From DATFQI01 sp963831105 (GTDB lineage Bacteria > Actinomycetota > Thermoleophilia > Solirubrobacterales > Solirubrobacteraceae): DNA of 64,000 nucleotides. Every line of letters starts with the position of its first letter. The stretch's first letter is position 1. Where the stretch lies: contig CAWHOS010000003.1 in the NCBI GenBank assembly GCA_963831105.1, forward strand, positions 744,001 through 808,000, in the 5' to 3' direction. A program made the translations under genes and the position numbers. Below are positions 1 through 7,020 of this stretch, piece by piece. The notes under the pieces are model-generated. The model had not been told where the DNA came from. It did no database searches and saw only the letters and a program-made list of their open reading frames with translations.

Positions 1-1
1 G

Positions 2-241
2 CTGCGCGCGCTGCCGATCGACTACCTCAAGATCGACGGGCAGTTCGTCGCCGGGCTCGCCCGCAACCCGGTCGACCACGAGATCGTCAAGGCGATCGTG
101 GCGCTCGCCCGAGCGGCCGGCCGCCGCACGGTCGCCGAGTTCGTGCCCGACCAGGAGACGCTCGAGCTGCTCGCCGAGCTCGGCGTCGACCTCGCGCAGG
201 GATTCCACGTCGGCCGACCGCGACCGCTCCAGGAGCTCTGA
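2..241 (+). CDS. EAL-domain protein, C-terminal fragment (gene begins left of window)
   Basis: Only the last 79 residues are visible. They read LKIDGQF, then a VAEF strand, and finish with AQGFHVGRP. In EAL cyclic-di-GMP phosphodiesterases these are the lysine/aspartate strand, a conserved glutamate strand and the closing Q-G-x-x-x-G-R-P signature. The end is very like that of the PAS-GGDEF-EAL protein at 44317-46662, so a similar signalling protein is likely, but domains upstream cannot be seen. The TGA stop shares its A with the ATG of the next gene (TGATG), and AGGAG at 231-235 inside the last codons is the probable ribosome binding site for that gene, so the two are translationally coupled. 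Confidence 0.85.
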   Translation: MRALPIDYLKIDGQFVAGLARNPVDHEIVKAIVALARAAGRRTVAEFVPDQETLELLAELGVDLAQGFHVGRPRPLQEL

Positions 242-1110
242 TGGCACCCTTCTCGAACCCGCTGCTCGTAACCGACGCGCCGCACCTGCTCTATCGCGGC
301 TTCTTCGCCCTGCCCGACTCGATCAAGGGCGCCGACGGCCACCCGGTCAACGCGCTGCTCGGCTCGGTCAACCAGACCCTGTGGTGCGTCGAGCGCTACA
401 AGCCGCGCGCGGTGGTCATGTGCTTCGGCCAGGAGTCGGCGGACTACCGCGTCGAGGCCTTCCCCGCCTACCACGCCGACCGCCCGCCGATGCCGGACCC
501 GCTCGAGCACCAGTGGGGGCGCGCGCCCGCGTTCTACGAGGCGCTCGGATGGAAGGTGATGAGCCACGACGAGCTCGAGGCCGACGACCTCATGCACTCG
601 CTGTGCGTCGCCGAGGTCGAGGCCGGCGGGAAGGCGTACATCCTCACGGGCGACCGCGACATGTTCCAGTGCGCGACCGACGACGTGCACGTGCTGATGC
701 AGCGGGCGCGCCAGGAGGGCCCGGACGACATGGGCCCGGGCGAGGTGCTCGAGGCCTACGGCGTCACGCCGGAGCAGGTACCCGACTTCATCGCGCTGCG
801 CGGCGACCCGTCGGACGGCCTGCCGGGGGCGAAGGGGATCGGGGCCAAGACCGCCGCGGACCTGCTCAAGCGCAAGGGCGACCTCGAGCACGTGATCCTC
901 GGCGCGATCCGCGAGAAGCCGGCCGTGCGGCGCTCGCTGATCGAGCAGGCCGACGAGCTGCGCTCGTTCCGCGACATCGCGACGCTGCGCACGGTCGCCG
1001 TCGACCTGCCCCCGGACACGCCGACGGACTACGCCCGCGGCGCCGAGGCCGCGGCGGAGCTCGGCATGGGCAGGCTCGCGAAGCGCCTCGAGGACGCCGC
1101 TACGGCTTGA
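241..1110 (+). CDS. 5'-3' exonuclease, FEN1/PolA-N family
   Basis: A 289-residue stand-alone homologue of the 5' nuclease domain of DNA polymerase I; such enzymes remove 5' flaps or RNA primers in replication and repair. Visible landmarks are the metal-binding acidic runs LEADDLM and TGDRDMF in the N-terminal half and the helix-three-turn-helix DNA-binding segment LRGDPSDGLPGAKGIGAKTA after about residue 185. Length fits the family. The ATG overlaps the stop of the upstream EAL gene and is preceded by AGGAG at 231-235. Its TGA overlaps the end of the convergent phosphatase gene by 11 bases. The family call is secure; the true cellular substrate cannot be told from sequence. Confidence 0.93.
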   Translation: MAPFSNPLLVTDAPHLLYRGFFALPDSIKGADGHPVNALLGSVNQTLWCVERYKPRAVVMCFGQESADYRVEAFPAYHADRPPMPDPLEHQWGRAPAFYEALGWKVMSHDELEADDLMHSLCVAEVEAGGKAYILTGDRDMFQCATDDVHVLMQRARQEGPDDMGPGEVLEAYGVTPEQVPDFIALRGDPSDGLPGAKGIGAKTAADLLKRKGDLEHVILGAIREKPAVRRSLIEQADELRSFRDIATLRTVAVDLPPDTPTDYARGAEAAAELGMGRLAKRLEDAATA

Positions 1111-2800
1111 CGCGGGCGATCAGCAGCGCGAGGTCGTCGCGCCGCCGCAGCCTGCTGAAGGACGCCGCGAGCCCGTCCAGCCGGGTGGCGAGCTCGTCGG
1201 CGGTCGCGCCCGCCTCGCGCGCGAGCTGCTCCCGCACCCGCTCCTCGCCGAGGATGCCGTCCGGAGAGCGGGCCTCGATCAGGCCGTCCGTGTAGAGCAC
1301 GAGCGCGTCGCCGGGCCCGAGCACGGTCTCGGCGTCGACCGCCTCGACCTCGGCCGTGATGCCGAGCAGCGTGCCGGCGACGTGGAGCGCCTCGACGCGG
1401 CCGTCGGCGCGCAGGACGAGCGCGGGCGGATGCCCGGCGCTGGCGAGCGCCACGCGGAAGCAGTCGCCGTCGCGATCGAGCCGCGCGAGCGCCGCGCTCG
1501 CGAAGCGCGGGTCGCTGGGCTCCTGCTCCTGCAGCACGATCTGGTTGACGACCTCGAGCGCGGCGGCCGGCTCGCGCGTCTGGGCGCCCGCGCGCAGCGA
1601 GTGGCGCACGACGCTCGTCATACCGGCCGCGCGCGCGTCCTTGCCCTGGACGTCGCCGATCGCGACCCCGACCGTGGTGTCGCCGATCGCGAAGACGTCG
1701 TAGAAGTCGCCGCCGACCATGCCCTCGCCGGGCACGTAGCGAGCGGCGAGCTCGAGCCCGGCGATCTCGGGCAGCCGCGGAGGCAGCAGGCTCTCCTGCA
1801 GCACGCGGGCGACGTGGTCGCGCTCGAGATAGGCGCGCTGGCTGGTGTCGAGCTCGCGGCGCGCGGCGTCGTGCAGGCGCGCGTTCTCGATCGCCAGCGC
1901 GGCGAGCGCCGACACCGCGACCACGAGCCGTTCCGCGTCCTCGTCGAACACCGCCGAGCGCTCGTGGCCGAAGAAGAGCCCGCCGAGCACCTCGCCGTCG
2001 CGCGCCTTCACGGGCACGGCCAGGTACGAGCGGACCGGCAGGTGGCCCTCCGGCATCCCGTGGTGCGGGGCGCTGTGGCCGTAGCGCGGGTCTGCGGTGA
2101 TGTCGTCGCTGCGCACGACCCCGGCGCCGCGGAACGTCGGGTCGAAGACCGCCGTGTTGCGGGGCATCGGGAAGCGCTCGAACGCCGACCGCGGCACGCC
2201 GGCGATCGTGTAGAGCATGTAGGACTCCCCGCGCGAGTCGAGCACGTTGTAGAAGAACGCGCCGAACTGCGCGCCGGCCAGCGCGGTGCTCTCCTCGGTG
2301 ACGCGCTGGACCACGTCCTTGAGCTCCCGCTCGGCCATCAGCGCGGTCGAGATCCGGTACAGGCGGCCGGCGGCGCGGTTCTCGGCGCGCAGGCCGGCCT
2401 CGGCGACCGCCGCCTCGCGCTCGTGGCGCAGGCGCGCCACCGAGCGGCCGATCCGCGCGGCGACGAGCTCGTAGACGAGGCGCTCGTCGGGCGAGGGCGG
2501 GCCCTCGAACGCGAGCTCGAGCGTGCCGACCGTGCCGAGCCCGTCCTGGACGGCGAGCTCGAGCCGCTCGGCGGCGGCGGGCCACGCGGGATCGCCCGGC
2601 GGGGTGCCGTGGCGGCTCCCGCCGTCGAGCCGCAGCGCCGCGGCGCTCACCCCGAAGTGCCCGCGCAGGCGCTGGATCAGGTGCTCGAGCACCTCGTCCG
2701 CAGGCAGGGCGTCGACGGCGGGGTCGAGCATCGTCCACAGCCGCGCGAGCAGCTGCTGCGTGCCGAGGCGATCCGTGCCGGTGGGAGCTCCCCTCTCCAC
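1100..2800 (-). CDS. GAF-domain SpoIIE-type PP2C serine phosphatase
   Basis: Predicted 566-residue cytosolic phosphatase. The N-terminal 100 or so residues are a poorly conserved sensor-like region, followed by a GAF domain (FGAFFYN, then SYLAVPVKA) and a C-terminal SpoIIE/PP2C catalytic domain with the metal-ligand motifs GGDFYDVF, GDVQGKD, SAGHPP and LYTDGLIEAR. Proteins of this type usually control anti-sigma/anti-anti-sigma factor switches or stress signalling, but no partner gene lies nearby. The GTG at 2800 is chosen because a TACCCT box (2809-2814) sits 8 bases upstream, the leaderless layout seen elsewhere here; the reading frame stays open further upstream, but that would run into the divergent secreted-protein gene. 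Confidence 0.88.
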   Translation of the reverse strand: MERGAPTGTDRLGTQQLLARLWTMLDPAVDALPADEVLEHLIQRLRGHFGVSAAALRLDGGSRHGTPPGDPAWPAAAERLELAVQDGLGTVGTLELAFEGPPSPDERLVYELVAARIGRSVARLRHEREAAVAEAGLRAENRAAGRLYRISTALMAERELKDVVQRVTEESTALAGAQFGAFFYNVLDSRGESYMLYTIAGVPRSAFERFPMPRNTAVFDPTFRGAGVVRSDDITADPRYGHSAPHHGMPEGHLPVRSYLAVPVKARDGEVLGGLFFGHERSAVFDEDAERLVVAVSALAALAIENARLHDAARRELDTSQRAYLERDHVARVLQESLLPPRLPEIAGLELAARYVPGEGMVGGDFYDVFAIGDTTVGVAIGDVQGKDARAAGMTSVVRHSLRAGAQTREPAAALEVVNQIVLQEQEPSDPRFASAALARLDRDGDCFRVALASAGHPPALVLRADGRVEALHVAGTLLGITAEVEAVDAETVLGPGDALVLYTDGLIEARSPDGILGEERVREQLAREAGATADELATRLDGLAASFSRLRRRDDLALLIARVKP

Positions 2801-2808
2801 TGCGCGGG

Positions 2809-2814
2809 AGGGTA
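2809..2814 (-). promoter_or_regulatory. -10 box of leaderless promoter for the SpoIIE phosphatase
   Basis: TACCCT on the minus strand, 8 bases before the GTG at 2800. The same hexamer at the same distance precedes several other genes in this window. Confidence 0.55.
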
Positions 2815-2885
2815 CTGAGAAACCGTCAGCACGCGAACCGATCGGCGTCTTGCGCTCCCCCGCCCCGTGTGGTCGAGTCCCCGCG

Positions 2886-3851
2886 ATGCGCCTGACCCTC
2901 CTGCTCGCCGCGGCGCTGCTCGCGCTGCCGGCGTCCGCCGCGGCCGCGCCGCCGCCGAACGACAACTACCTCGGCTCGACCACGATCTCGGGCAAGCAGT
3001 ACCGCGACACCGTCGACACCACGGAGGCGACGACGCAGGCCGACACCTTCAACCCGAGCCGCGACGGCCTGCCGACGGACGGCGGCGGCGATCCGGAGCC
3101 GACCTCGTGCGGCGCGGGCAGCAGCTTCGGCAAGACGGCCTGGTGGGACTTCGAGCCGCCCAGCCCCGGCCGCATGCGGATCCGGGCCGACGGCGGCTTC
3201 GACGTCGTCGTCGCGGTCTACACCTGGAACGAGCGGACGTCGCGCATCATCCGCCGGGTGCACTGCCAGAACGACGAGGCCGGCTCCGAGGACGTCCTGC
3301 TCCCCAGCGTCCGCCGCGGCACCAACTACACGATCCAGGTCGGCGGCGCCAACGGCGCGGGCGGCCCGCTGAACCTCCTCTTCGACTACGTCCCCGACAC
3401 GGACGGCGACGGCATCCTCGACGACGTCCCCGACAGATGCCGCACCCAGCCGGGCATCGAGCGCTTGGGAGGCTGCCCGCCCGTGCTGCGCGCCGCCCCC
3501 CGGATCTCCTACACGGTCAGCGGCACCTCGCTGCGGATCACCGGCCTCTCGATCGACGGCGTGCCCAAGGGCGCCCGTGCCGAGGTCCGCTGCCGGCGCT
3601 GCGGCGGCCGCAAGGTCACCCGCCGCGCGAGGAGGGCCGGCACCCTGCGGATGCCCCGCTTCGTCGGCCGCCTCGTCCCCGCCGGGGACCGGATCGAGGT
3701 GCGCGTGACGCTCGCCAAGACCGGCACCGGCCGCTACCGCCACGGCGCGATCGGCAAGTTCTACCGCTGGCCGGTCGAGCCCGGCAACCTCGGCCGCAGG
3801 CAGACCCGCTGCATCCTGCCCGGGAAGCGCACGCTGTCGAAGTGCCGGTGA
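2886..3851 (+). CDS. Secreted protein of unknown function with Cys/Arg-rich C-terminal part
   Basis: A 321-residue exported protein. Residues 1-20 form a typical Sec signal peptide (MRL, hydrophobic leucine/alanine run, cleavage near ASAAAA). The next 170 residues resemble a bacterial pre-peptidase/PPC-like beta-sandwich (PPNDNYLGST start, later GTNYTIQVGG), then DTDGDGILDD, a thrombospondin type-3-like calcium-binding motif. The last third is a basic beta-rich domain with RCRRCGGRK. I do not recognise a catalytic site. It is monocistronic between a divergent phosphatase gene and the convergent ychF operon. Function is not known; cell-wall or extracellular matrix binding would be a guess. Confidence 0.8.
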   Translation: MRLTLLLAAALLALPASAAAAPPPNDNYLGSTTISGKQYRDTVDTTEATTQADTFNPSRDGLPTDGGGDPEPTSCGAGSSFGKTAWWDFEPPSPGRMRIRADGGFDVVVAVYTWNERTSRIIRRVHCQNDEAGSEDVLLPSVRRGTNYTIQVGGANGAGGPLNLLFDYVPDTDGDGILDDVPDRCRTQPGIERLGGCPPVLRAAPRISYTVSGTSLRITGLSIDGVPKGARAEVRCRRCGGRKVTRRARRAGTLRMPRFVGRLVPAGDRIEVRVTLAKTGTGRYRHGAIGKFYRWPVEPGNLGRRQTRCILPGKRTLSKCR

Positions 3852-3896
3852 GGGCGCGACGTGCCTCGGCGGCGGGCGGGGTCTGGCGGCTGCGGG

Positions 3897-4985
3897 CTAC
3901 GGGGTGAACTTGACGGTGATCACGTCGCCGTCGGCCATCACGTAGTCGCGGCCCTCGAGGCGCAGGGTGCCGCGGTCGCGGGCGCCCGCGTAGCCGCCGG
4001 CGTCCACGAGCGCCTCCCAGCCGATCACCTCGGCGCGCACGAAGCCGCGCTGGATGTCGGAGTGGATCTCGCCCGCGGCGTGCCACGCCGACCGTCCACG
4101 CTCCAGGTGCCAGGACTGCGCGGGCTTGTCCTCCCCGGCGGTGAAGAAGGCGATCAGGTCGAGCAGCCCGAACGCGCCGGCGACGACGCGCTGCAGGCCG
4201 GAGGCGCCGACGCCCATCTCCTCGCGCATGACCGCGGCCTCGTCGTCCTCGAGCTCGGACAGCTCGGCCTCGATCCGGGAGGAGATCGCCACGGCGCCCG
4301 CTCCGGCCGCCGCCGCGTGGTCGGCGACCTCCGACGGGACGGCGTCGCGGGCGCGGGCTTCGTCCACGTTGGCGACGAACAGGACCGGCTTGCCGGTCAG
4401 CGGCGTGAGGTTGCGCTGGGCGTTCGGCGCGTCGGCGGGCACGGGCACCGAGCGCGCCGGCTGCCCGGACTGCAGCGCCTCGATCACGCGGGCCAGCCAG
4501 GCCTCCTCGGCCTTGGCCGCCTTGTCGCCGCCGCGCGCCTCGCGGACCACGCGCGCGTGCCGGCGCTCGGCCTGCTCGAGGTCGGCGAAGATCAGCTCGG
4601 TCTCGATCGTCTCGATGTCGGCCGCCGGCGAGACGCGCCCGTCGGGGTGGATCACGTTCTCGTCGGTGTGGCAGCGCACGACGTGCAGCAGCGCATCGGT
4701 CTCGCGGATGTTGGCGAGGAACTTGTTGCCGAGCCCCTCGCCCTCGTGCGCGCCCTTGACCAGGCCGGCGATGTCGTGGAACTCGATCGTGTCGGGGACG
4801 ATGTTCGAGGCGCCGATCGTGCGCGCGACGGCGTCGAGGCGCTCGTCGGCGACGGGCACGACCGCCACGTTGGGCTCGATCGTGGTGAACGGGTAGTTCG
4901 CGGCCTCCGCCCCGGCTCGGCTGAGCGCGTTGAACAGCGAGGACTTGCCCGCGTTGGGCAGCCCGACGATCCCGACCTTCATCAT
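3897..4985 (-). CDS. ychF: Redox/ribosome-associated ATPase of the Obg family (YchF)
   Basis: About 362 residues, the usual YchF length. YchF/OLA1 proteins are Obg-related P-loop NTPases that prefer ATP and bind ribosomes or proteasome-like complexes, acting in stress responses. Seen here: P-loop GLPNAGKS at the N-terminus, the FHDIAGLVKGAHEGEGLGN switch region, and a C-terminal TGS domain ending DGDVITVKF. It is last in an operon with mce, a 74-residue protein and a PAP2 phosphatase: the stop of the PAP2 gene is embedded in ATGATGA at 4982-4985, so either of two adjacent ATGs (4985 or 4982) may start translation by coupling. YchF identity is certain. Confidence 0.97.
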   Translation of the reverse strand: MMKVGIVGLPNAGKSSLFNALSRAGAEAANYPFTTIEPNVAVVPVADERLDAVARTIGASNIVPDTIEFHDIAGLVKGAHEGEGLGNKFLANIRETDALLHVVRCHTDENVIHPDGRVSPAADIETIETELIFADLEQAERRHARVVREARGGDKAAKAEEAWLARVIEALQSGQPARSVPVPADAPNAQRNLTPLTGKPVLFVANVDEARARDAVPSEVADHAAAAGAGAVAISSRIEAELSELEDDEAAVMREEMGVGASGLQRVVAGAFGLLDLIAFFTAGEDKPAQSWHLERGRSAWHAAGEIHSDIQRGFVRAEVIGWEALVDAGGYAGARDRGTLRLEGRDYVMADGDVITVKFTP

Positions 4986-5512
4986 CGTCCCAGTGTGCCC
5001 AAGAGGCTGCCGAGCGCCACGCCGGCGGCGATGTCGGACGGGTAGTGCACGCCGAGGTACAGGCGCGAGAACGCCATCGCGGACGCGGCCATGTACAGCG
5101 GCCCGGCGGGCAGCAGCGTCCCGTAGGCGCGGGCGGCCGCGAACGAGGAGCTCGAGTGCGAGGACGGGAACGAGAGGCCCGTCGGGGTCGCCATCAGGTG
5201 CGGCAGGTCCTCGACCACCGGGCGCTTGCGGCCGATCGCCATCTTGATCGAGGTGGAGATCAGGTAGGAGCCGCCGACGACCGCGGTCGCCTTCACCCAG
5301 TGGCCGCGCCGCTCGGAGTCCACGAGCGCGCCCGCGGCCCCGACCCCGTACCACAGCAGCCCATGCTCCCCGAGCCGCGAGAAGCGGCGCACCCAGCGCA
5401 CCGACTCCGGCGTGCGCGCGAGCGACCGCGCGCGCCGGTAGAGCGCGAGGTCGAGCGCATTGAAGCGGACGCGCAGGGAGCCGGCGTCCTTCGGATCGAC
5501 GCGTTCGGTCAG
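4982..5512 (-). CDS. PAP2 family phosphatase (membrane-associated)
   Basis: A type-2 phosphatidic acid phosphatase, hydrolysing lipid phosphates or polyprenyl diphosphates at the membrane. All three catalytic signatures are present: K-x6-R-P (KMAIGRKRP), P-S-S-H-S, and S-R-x5-H-x3-D (SRLYLGVHYPSD); the hydrophobic segments between them are membrane helices. The start is unclear. No ATG, GTG or TTG lies between the upstream gene's stop and the first conserved region, apart from a late GTG. The frame instead begins exactly at a CTG that overlaps the upstream TGA (CTGA, 5509-5512), giving 176 residues. It could start at that CTG by coupling, or at the later GTG with loss of about 35 residues. 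Confidence 0.85.
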   Translation of the reverse strand: MTERVDPKDAGSLRVRFNALDLALYRRARSLARTPESVRWVRRFSRLGEHGLLWYGVGAAGALVDSERRGHWVKATAVVGGSYLISTSIKMAIGRKRPVVEDLPHLMATPTGLSFPSSHSSSSFAAARAYGTLLPAGPLYMAASAMAFSRLYLGVHYPSDIAAGVALGSLLGTLGR

Positions 5513-5733
5513 AAGCCGACGCGGTGCTCGTCGGAGTCCACGCGCAGGTAGACGACCTGCCCGAGGTCCACGAGGACGGCGCCGTCGGCGGCCCCGACCT
5601 CGTGCCAGCGCTCCTTGCCCTCGCGCAGCGCCGTGCGCAGCTTCTCCAGCTCCGCCTCGGGCACCCGGATCGAGAGCACCTGACCGCCCTGGAACCCGAC
5701 CGCTCCGCGGCGGACCGCAGCCTTCTCGCTCAT
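5509..5733 (-). CDS. Small conserved protein, DUF3107-like (tentative)
   Basis: A 74-residue cytosolic protein without cysteines or membrane segments. It has a beta strand (QVLSIRVP), a charged helix (EAELEKLRTALREGKERW) and a final strand (VYLRVDSDE). The layout recalls DUF3107, a small actinobacterial family of unknown function, but the match is by eye only. It lies between mce and the PAP2 gene, with a 4-base ATGA overlap upstream (5730-5733) and a CTGA overlap downstream, so it is part of the same polycistronic message. Confidence 0.75.
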   Translation of the reverse strand: MSEKAAVRRGAVGFQGGQVLSIRVPEAELEKLRTALREGKERWHEVGAADGAVLVDLGQVVYLRVDSDEHRVGF

Positions 5734-6143
5734 GCGTGCACCTCTGCCGGCTCGACAAGTTCTGTGAGCACGCCGCCCGACGCGCTCGGATGCAGGAACG
5801 CGACCCGCGAGGAGCGGATCCCGGTGCGCGGCTGCTCGTCGATCATCCGCACCCCGGCCTCGCGCAGGTCCGCGAGGGCCGCGTCGATGTCGGTCACCTG
5901 GTAGGCGACGTGGTGCAGCCCCGGCCCGCGCTTGGCCAGGAACTTGCCGACCGGGGTCTCCTCGGAGAGCGGCGCGAGCAGCTCCACGTGGTTCTCCCCG
6001 ACGTCGAGCAGCACGGCCTCGACGCCCTGCGACTCCACGGTCTCCCGGTGGACGAGCTCCATGCCGTAGGCGGACGTGTGGAGCTCGATCGCGGCTTCCA
6101 GGTCGCTGACCGCGACGCCGATGTGATCGATCCGGCCGAACAT
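5730..6143 (-). CDS. mce: Methylmalonyl-CoA epimerase (VOC fold)
   Basis: A 137-residue glyoxalase/VOC-fold protein converting (2S)- to (2R)-methylmalonyl-CoA in propionyl-CoA metabolism. The sequence starts IDHIGVAVSDLEAAI, with the first metal-binding histidine in DHIGVAV, then HVELLAPL, GLHHVAY and a glutamate near the C-terminus (LTELVEP), the expected metal ligands. Length fits the family (130-150). It is the first gene of the overlapping mce-small protein-PAP2-ychF operon and is transcribed from a TACACT box 7 bases before its ATG, so its mRNA is probably leaderless. No mutase gene is in the window. Confidence 0.92.
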   Translation of the reverse strand: MFGRIDHIGVAVSDLEAAIELHTSAYGMELVHRETVESQGVEAVLLDVGENHVELLAPLSEETPVGKFLAKRGPGLHHVAYQVTDIDAALADLREAGVRMIDEQPRTGIRSSRVAFLHPSASGGVLTELVEPAEVHA

Positions 6144-6150
6144 CGGGCGC

Positions 6151-6160
6151 AGTGTACCCT
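6151..6160. promoter_or_regulatory. Overlapping divergent -10 boxes (mce / diacylglycerol kinase-like)
   Basis: Minus-strand TACACT (6156-6151) is 7 bases from the mce ATG; plus-strand TACCCT (6155-6160) is 8 bases from the kinase GTG. The two hexamers share the TA at 6155-6156, so polymerase can only occupy one direction at a time. Confidence 0.6.
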
Positions 6161-6168
6161 CACCCGCG

Positions 6169-7020
6169 GTGCGGATCGCCCTCTCGGCCAATACGCAGTC
6201 GGGGGGCGGGCTCGACCCTGAGCCGCTCGCCGACGCCATGCGCGAGCACGGCGCGGAGGTCGAGCTCTTCGGCTGCGAGCCCGACGAACTGGAGCGGATC
6301 GCGGCCTCCAAGCCGGATCGCGTCGCGGTCGCCGGAGGCGACGGCACGATCGGCCCGGCGGCCGAGACCGCGGGCCGGATCGGCGCCCCGCTGGCCGTGA
6401 TCGCGACGGGCACCGCGAACGACTTCGCGCGCGCCAACGGGCTCCCGGAGGACCCGCTCGAGGCCGCCGCGCTCGCCGCCACCGGCACCGAGACGCGCGA
6501 CCTGGAGCTCGGGCGGCTCGCCGACGGCCGGCCGTTCGTCAACGTCGCCAGCGCCGGGCTCGCCGCGAAGGCGGCGCGGCACGCCTCGCCGTTCAAGAAG
6601 GTGCTGGGGCCGTTCGCCTACGCGGTCGGCGCCTTGCGCGCCGCCGCCACCGAGGCGCCCATGCGCTGCAGCGTCCGCGTGGACGGCGAGCCCGGCTTCG
6701 ACGGCGGCGCCTGGCAGCTGATCGTCGCCGCCGGCGGCGCGTTCGGCGGCGGCTCGGAGATCGGCGTCGCCGACCCGGGGGACGGCGAGCTCGACGTCAC
6801 GGTGCTGCCCGCCGGCTCGCGGATCGCGCTCGCCCGCCGGGCCTGGGGGCTGCGCCGCGGCACCGTGGAGCAGCAGGAGCCTGTCGAGCACCTGCGCGGG
6901 TGCGTGGTCGAGGTCACGTTGCCGAGCGGCGCGGAGCTCAACGTCGACGGCGAGATCCGCGACGGCGGGCTCGAGCGCGTGACGGTCGAGCGCGCGGCCT
7001 ACGCGCTCGTCGTCGGCTGA
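6169..7020 (+). CDS. Diacylglycerol/lipid kinase-like protein (DAGK catalytic family)
   Basis: A 283-residue homologue of bacterial lipid kinases (DgkB/YegS). The nucleotide-binding motif VAGGDGTIG and the ATGTANDFAR segment are both present, as is a beta-sandwich C-terminal domain with NVASAGL and LNVDGE. These enzymes phosphorylate diacylglycerol or related lipids at the inner membrane face; the substrate here is not known. Start is the GTG at 6169 with a TACCCT box 8 bases upstream, divergent from mce. Its end overlaps the end of the convergent EAL/GGDEF gene by about 22 bases. Confidence 0.9.
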   Translation: MRIALSANTQSGGGLDPEPLADAMREHGAEVELFGCEPDELERIAASKPDRVAVAGGDGTIGPAAETAGRIGAPLAVIATGTANDFARANGLPEDPLEAAALAATGTETRDLELGRLADGRPFVNVASAGLAAKAARHASPFKKVLGPFAYAVGALRAAATEAPMRCSVRVDGEPGFDGGAWQLIVAAGGAFGGGSEIGVADPGDGELDVTVLPAGSRIALARRAWGLRRGTVEQQEPVEHLRGCVVEVTLPSGAELNVDGEIRDGGLERVTVERAAYALVVG

